DNA of 64,000 nucleotides from Thraustochytrium sp. TN22 (Eukaryota > Sar > Bigyra > Thraustochytrida > Thraustochytriidae): positions 60,803-124,802 of the forward strand of contig JABLUY010000093.1 in assembly GCA_013306675.1 (NCBI GenBank), given 5' to 3'. Below the pieces are notes generated by a model. It made no database searches. It was not told the DNA's origin and saw only the letters and a program-made list of their open reading frames with translations. Shown here in pieces: positions 61,553-64,000 of the stretch (its first letter is position 1; each line of letters begins with the position of its first letter). The translations under genes were made by a program, and so were the position numbers.

Positions 61553-63810
61553 TACAGCAAACTGAACTGCTCGCCGTGCAGGAACAGCAGCGACGTCAAC
61601 AGCAAAACTCAGACGAGACTCCGAGTGAGGCATTGCGCTCGCCGGAATACGCACTTCTCTTGCACGCGCTGCGTGCACAAGAAATGGAAGAAATCATGGC
61701 ACGCGACAATGAGCGGGAACGAATGCGTCGCCTCCGCGAACAGCAGCAGCGGCTCGAGGAGGAACAGTCTTCCCCCCAAATGCCCGACGATCTTGAAAGA
61801 CAGATTCGTGCATTGCGAGAGCACCAGGCAGACCTTGTACGCCAGGAGCAGGAGATGTTCGCCGAGGCAAGGCGCCGGAACCCGCACCTCTTCGGTTCCT
61901 CGCCGGTTGTGCCACAGCGACCGCAACCCCCACGCCTGCCAGAACCTCGCCTTTTGGAGCAAGAGCAAATGAACCTCGGGGAGTCCTCCTGGACCGCTGC
62001 ATACCAACAGGCGCTCTTCGAGCAACTCCTCCTGCAGCAGCAGCAGCAGATGCAGCAGCAGATGCAGGAGCAGCAGCAGCAGCAACAACAACAACAACAA
62101 CAGCAACAGCAGCTTCAGCAGCTTCAGCAGCTTCAGCAGCACGAGGCGGCAATGGCGGCCGGCAGTTCAGAGAGAGCCCACGCGAGAGGCTTAGGACCCA
62201 TCGCGTTGGGCTCCCCGACGCCATCCGCCTCGAGTGCTGGCGGGGGCTCGCCAGCGCTCCGCCCTGCCGCTAGCAGCAGCAGCGGCGGCGGCGGCGGCGG
62301 CGACACTCGGGCTGCAGCGCACGGCCACCAAAGTCCACAGCAATCCACAGAGAGTGCGCTTTCCAGCCCGCTCGAACGGTCACTCGGTGCCGAACCTCTC
62401 CAGGAACTCGCCACGCTCGAACTGCTCGAGGCCTTGCAGCGCCAGCATGGGCTCCTTCCCGGATTTGTCATGCCTCTGCGCCCCGCAAGTAGCAGCAGCA
62501 GCAGCAGCAGCAGCAGTAGCAGCACAAATAGCAATCACGGCAGCGGCACGAGCAGCCGCGCGCCGCTTCCTGCGCCCGTGGCGGTCCCCGCGGCGGTCCT
62601 CGCACCGTCCCCGGCCCCATCTCCGGCGCCACTAACAGTAAGAGGCACAAGTGGACGCGCCGCCGGCCCCAACCACCCGACGCCTTCGACCTCGCCACTG
62701 CCCGCGAGCGCCATGCAGCCCATGGGCCCGGCCGACATGCGCATGCTCGCGCAACTACAAGAGTTCCAGCTGGCGCAGCTCCGTGTTCAGGAGCTCCAGG
62801 ACCCGCACAAGCAGCACCAGCGCCAAGACCCTCCGCAATCGCGGCGCCGCCCCCGTCCCGAGTCGCGCTCGACTGCGGACTCGCCCTGGGAAGATCTCGA
62901 GCGGGCCGCCAGCGCTGGGGCGCCCAGGCCTGCGCCGCGCGGGTCGGCGCCGCCCCCATCGCCGCGGCAGCATCGCACCGGCGGCCCCGCCGGCACTCGC
63001 CCGCGCACCACCTCCGCGAGCCAAGACATCGACTCCTGGCTCCCGGATGCGGCGGACGTGCGCAGGACCAGAGCGCCGAGCGATGTGGGCTCTGACCACC
63101 GCGAGAACGAGGGCGCAACGGGCGCCACAGGAGCCGCCGCGCCCAAGGTCAAGCGCAGGCGGGCCGCCGCAGATCCGGACTCGAAGCCCATCTCCTCGCG
63201 CTTCAAGGGCGTCTCCTGGCACCGCCGCGATAAAGTCTGGCTCGCGCGCGTCTGGCTCGAAAACCGCATCAGGCACCTCGGCTGCTTCAAACTCGAGGAG
63301 ATGGCGGCCCTCGGCGTCGACCTCCGCATCATCTCCCACTTTGGCGAGGGCAATCACTACCTCAACTTCCCGCGCCGTGAGGACCGTCAGCGCCTCTACG
63401 ACAGCTTCAAAGATAGGCCCGACTTCAAGCTTCGCGAACTGTGGAAGCTCGCGGAAGACCGCCTGGCTCAGGACGATGCCGCGGGCGGTTCCGCGTCTTC
63501 GCAGGGCGCTTCTGCGTTGCACAAGTCCGAGGGCGGCAGCGACACCAAGAACGACGCCGTCGCTACCTCCGAGGTAGGTACGGCGGACATCAAGGCCGAA
63601 GAGAAAGCCGACGACGAGAATGCCCACAAGGACGCGGGCAAGGATGCGGACGAGACCACCGACCACTCAAACACCGACGAGAAAGCCGGCATAAAGAAGG
63701 AGGCCTTGCCGGCTCCGGCAGACGCCTCCACAGTGACGGCGGCGACATCACCTAAAACTAGAGGCGCGTCCGACAAGTCTCCCTCGCCCAAGGGAAAGCC
63801 CAAGCCATGA
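61282..63810 (+). CDS. AP2-domain transcription factor 3, Gln-rich
   Basis: An 842-residue protein starting MSSPPLPPALLAYALAQQQ. The N-terminal half has several poly-Q runs separated by charged helices (EEIMARDNERERMRRLREQQQ). A central Ser/Pro/Ala/Gly-rich part with a Ser run precedes the AP2 domain (about 640-700: SSRFKGVSWHRRDKVWLARVW, LENRIRHLGCFKLEEMAALGVDLRIISHFG). The post-AP2 block is recognisable but diverged (YLNFPRREDRQRLYDSFKDRPDFKLREL). The C-terminus is acidic and Lys/Ala/Ser/Thr-rich, ending SPSPKGKPKP. It shares the GVSWHRRD...WLAR.W and EEMAAL.VDLR signature with the other two but is the most divergent. Likely a nuclear DNA-binding regulator. Confidence 0.88.
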
Positions 63811-64000
63811 CAGACTGTCCTTTGCTTTTTTTATTACTTTGGTACCACCACCCTTTTTCCACCTGTAGCTTCTTTCACTCTTGCATGTACAACGCGGCCC
63901 AGCGCGTCCAACGCGCAACGTTCGCTAGGCCGAGCCACGCGGGGGGGGGGGGGGGGGGGGGGGGCCGCCCCGGGCGCCCCCCCCACCGGCCGGTTTCCTT
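63811..64000. other. 3' flank of AP2 gene 3 and poly-G/C window end
   Basis: A T-rich stretch (CTTTGCTTTTTTTATTACTTTGG) just after the stop is a likely 3' UTR. Positions about 63942-63964 are an uninterrupted G run, followed by a C run near 63977-63985. This looks like a low-quality contig end rather than biology. Confidence 0.6.

Overview
The window is a GC-rich, intron-poor stretch of a nuclear genome from a microbial eukaryote. It carries 19 protein genes I can support on both strands, most as single uninterrupted exons, separated by long GC-rich spacers full of simple and tandem repeats. There are no bacterial operons, rRNAs or convincing tRNAs. Nuclear DNA topoisomerase VI B, three AP2-domain proteins, a cytosolic XRN1, a NatB subunit, an organellar asparaginyl-tRNA synthetase and a peroxisomal DHRS4-type reductase point to an alga or stramenopile-like protist. 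A labyrinthulid/thraustochytrid or other stramenopile is plausible, but that is inference, not proof.

Layout. 1-5258 (-): N-terminal ~1750 residues of a HERC1-like giant with RCC1 and SPRY domains, running off the window. 6004-7656 (-): MYND zinc finger fused to an aspartyl/asparaginyl beta-hydroxylase. 7830-8756 (+): 3-mercaptopyruvate sulfurtransferase. 8904-9737 (-): DHRS4-like reductase ending in SRM. 9816-10214 (-): small protein with a QTQA repeat. 10603-15540 (+): very large secreted protein with a GH43-like propeller. 16150-17250 (+): FDI(I/V)-repeat protein. 17458-20544 (-): NAA25. 20824-21624 (+): small secreted protein. 21962-24601 (+): topoisomerase VI subunit B, the one clearly spliced gene, with four small introns at its 5' end. 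25483-29823 (+): membrane protein with long charged single-helix repeats. 29996-30685 (-): UBE2H. 32749-34170 (+): organellar NARS2. 34553-39322 (-): XRN1. 40140-41981 (-): TCP11-family membrane protein. 42871-44469 (-): TPR plus prolyl-4-hydroxylase-like oxygenase, whose 3' end is tandemly duplicated. 45067-47673 (-), 54178-55812 (+) and 61282-63810 (+): three AP2-domain regulators with poly-Q tails. 50835-53179: a decayed DNA transposon.

The most unusual part is 42-64 kb. Two independent tandem duplications lie between TCP11 and the oxygenase gene. The transposon-like element has short inverted termini and carries a broken gene joining a YqaJ-type (PD-(D/E)XK) nuclease to a piggyBac-like C-terminal tail. 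Three related AP2 genes are set in repeat-rich, gene-poor DNA that includes a pure CTG19 run just after one stop codon, a 10-bp periodic array, a ~65-110 bp degenerate array and a ~165-bp CGCCT array.

The genes do not form one pathway. They are housekeeping genes (mRNA decay, N-terminal acetylation, ubiquitin conjugation, organellar translation, sulfur transfer), protein-modifying oxygenases and lineage-specific regulators. Start codons were chosen at ATG; several longer reading frames begin at TTG, GTG or CTG and were trimmed.
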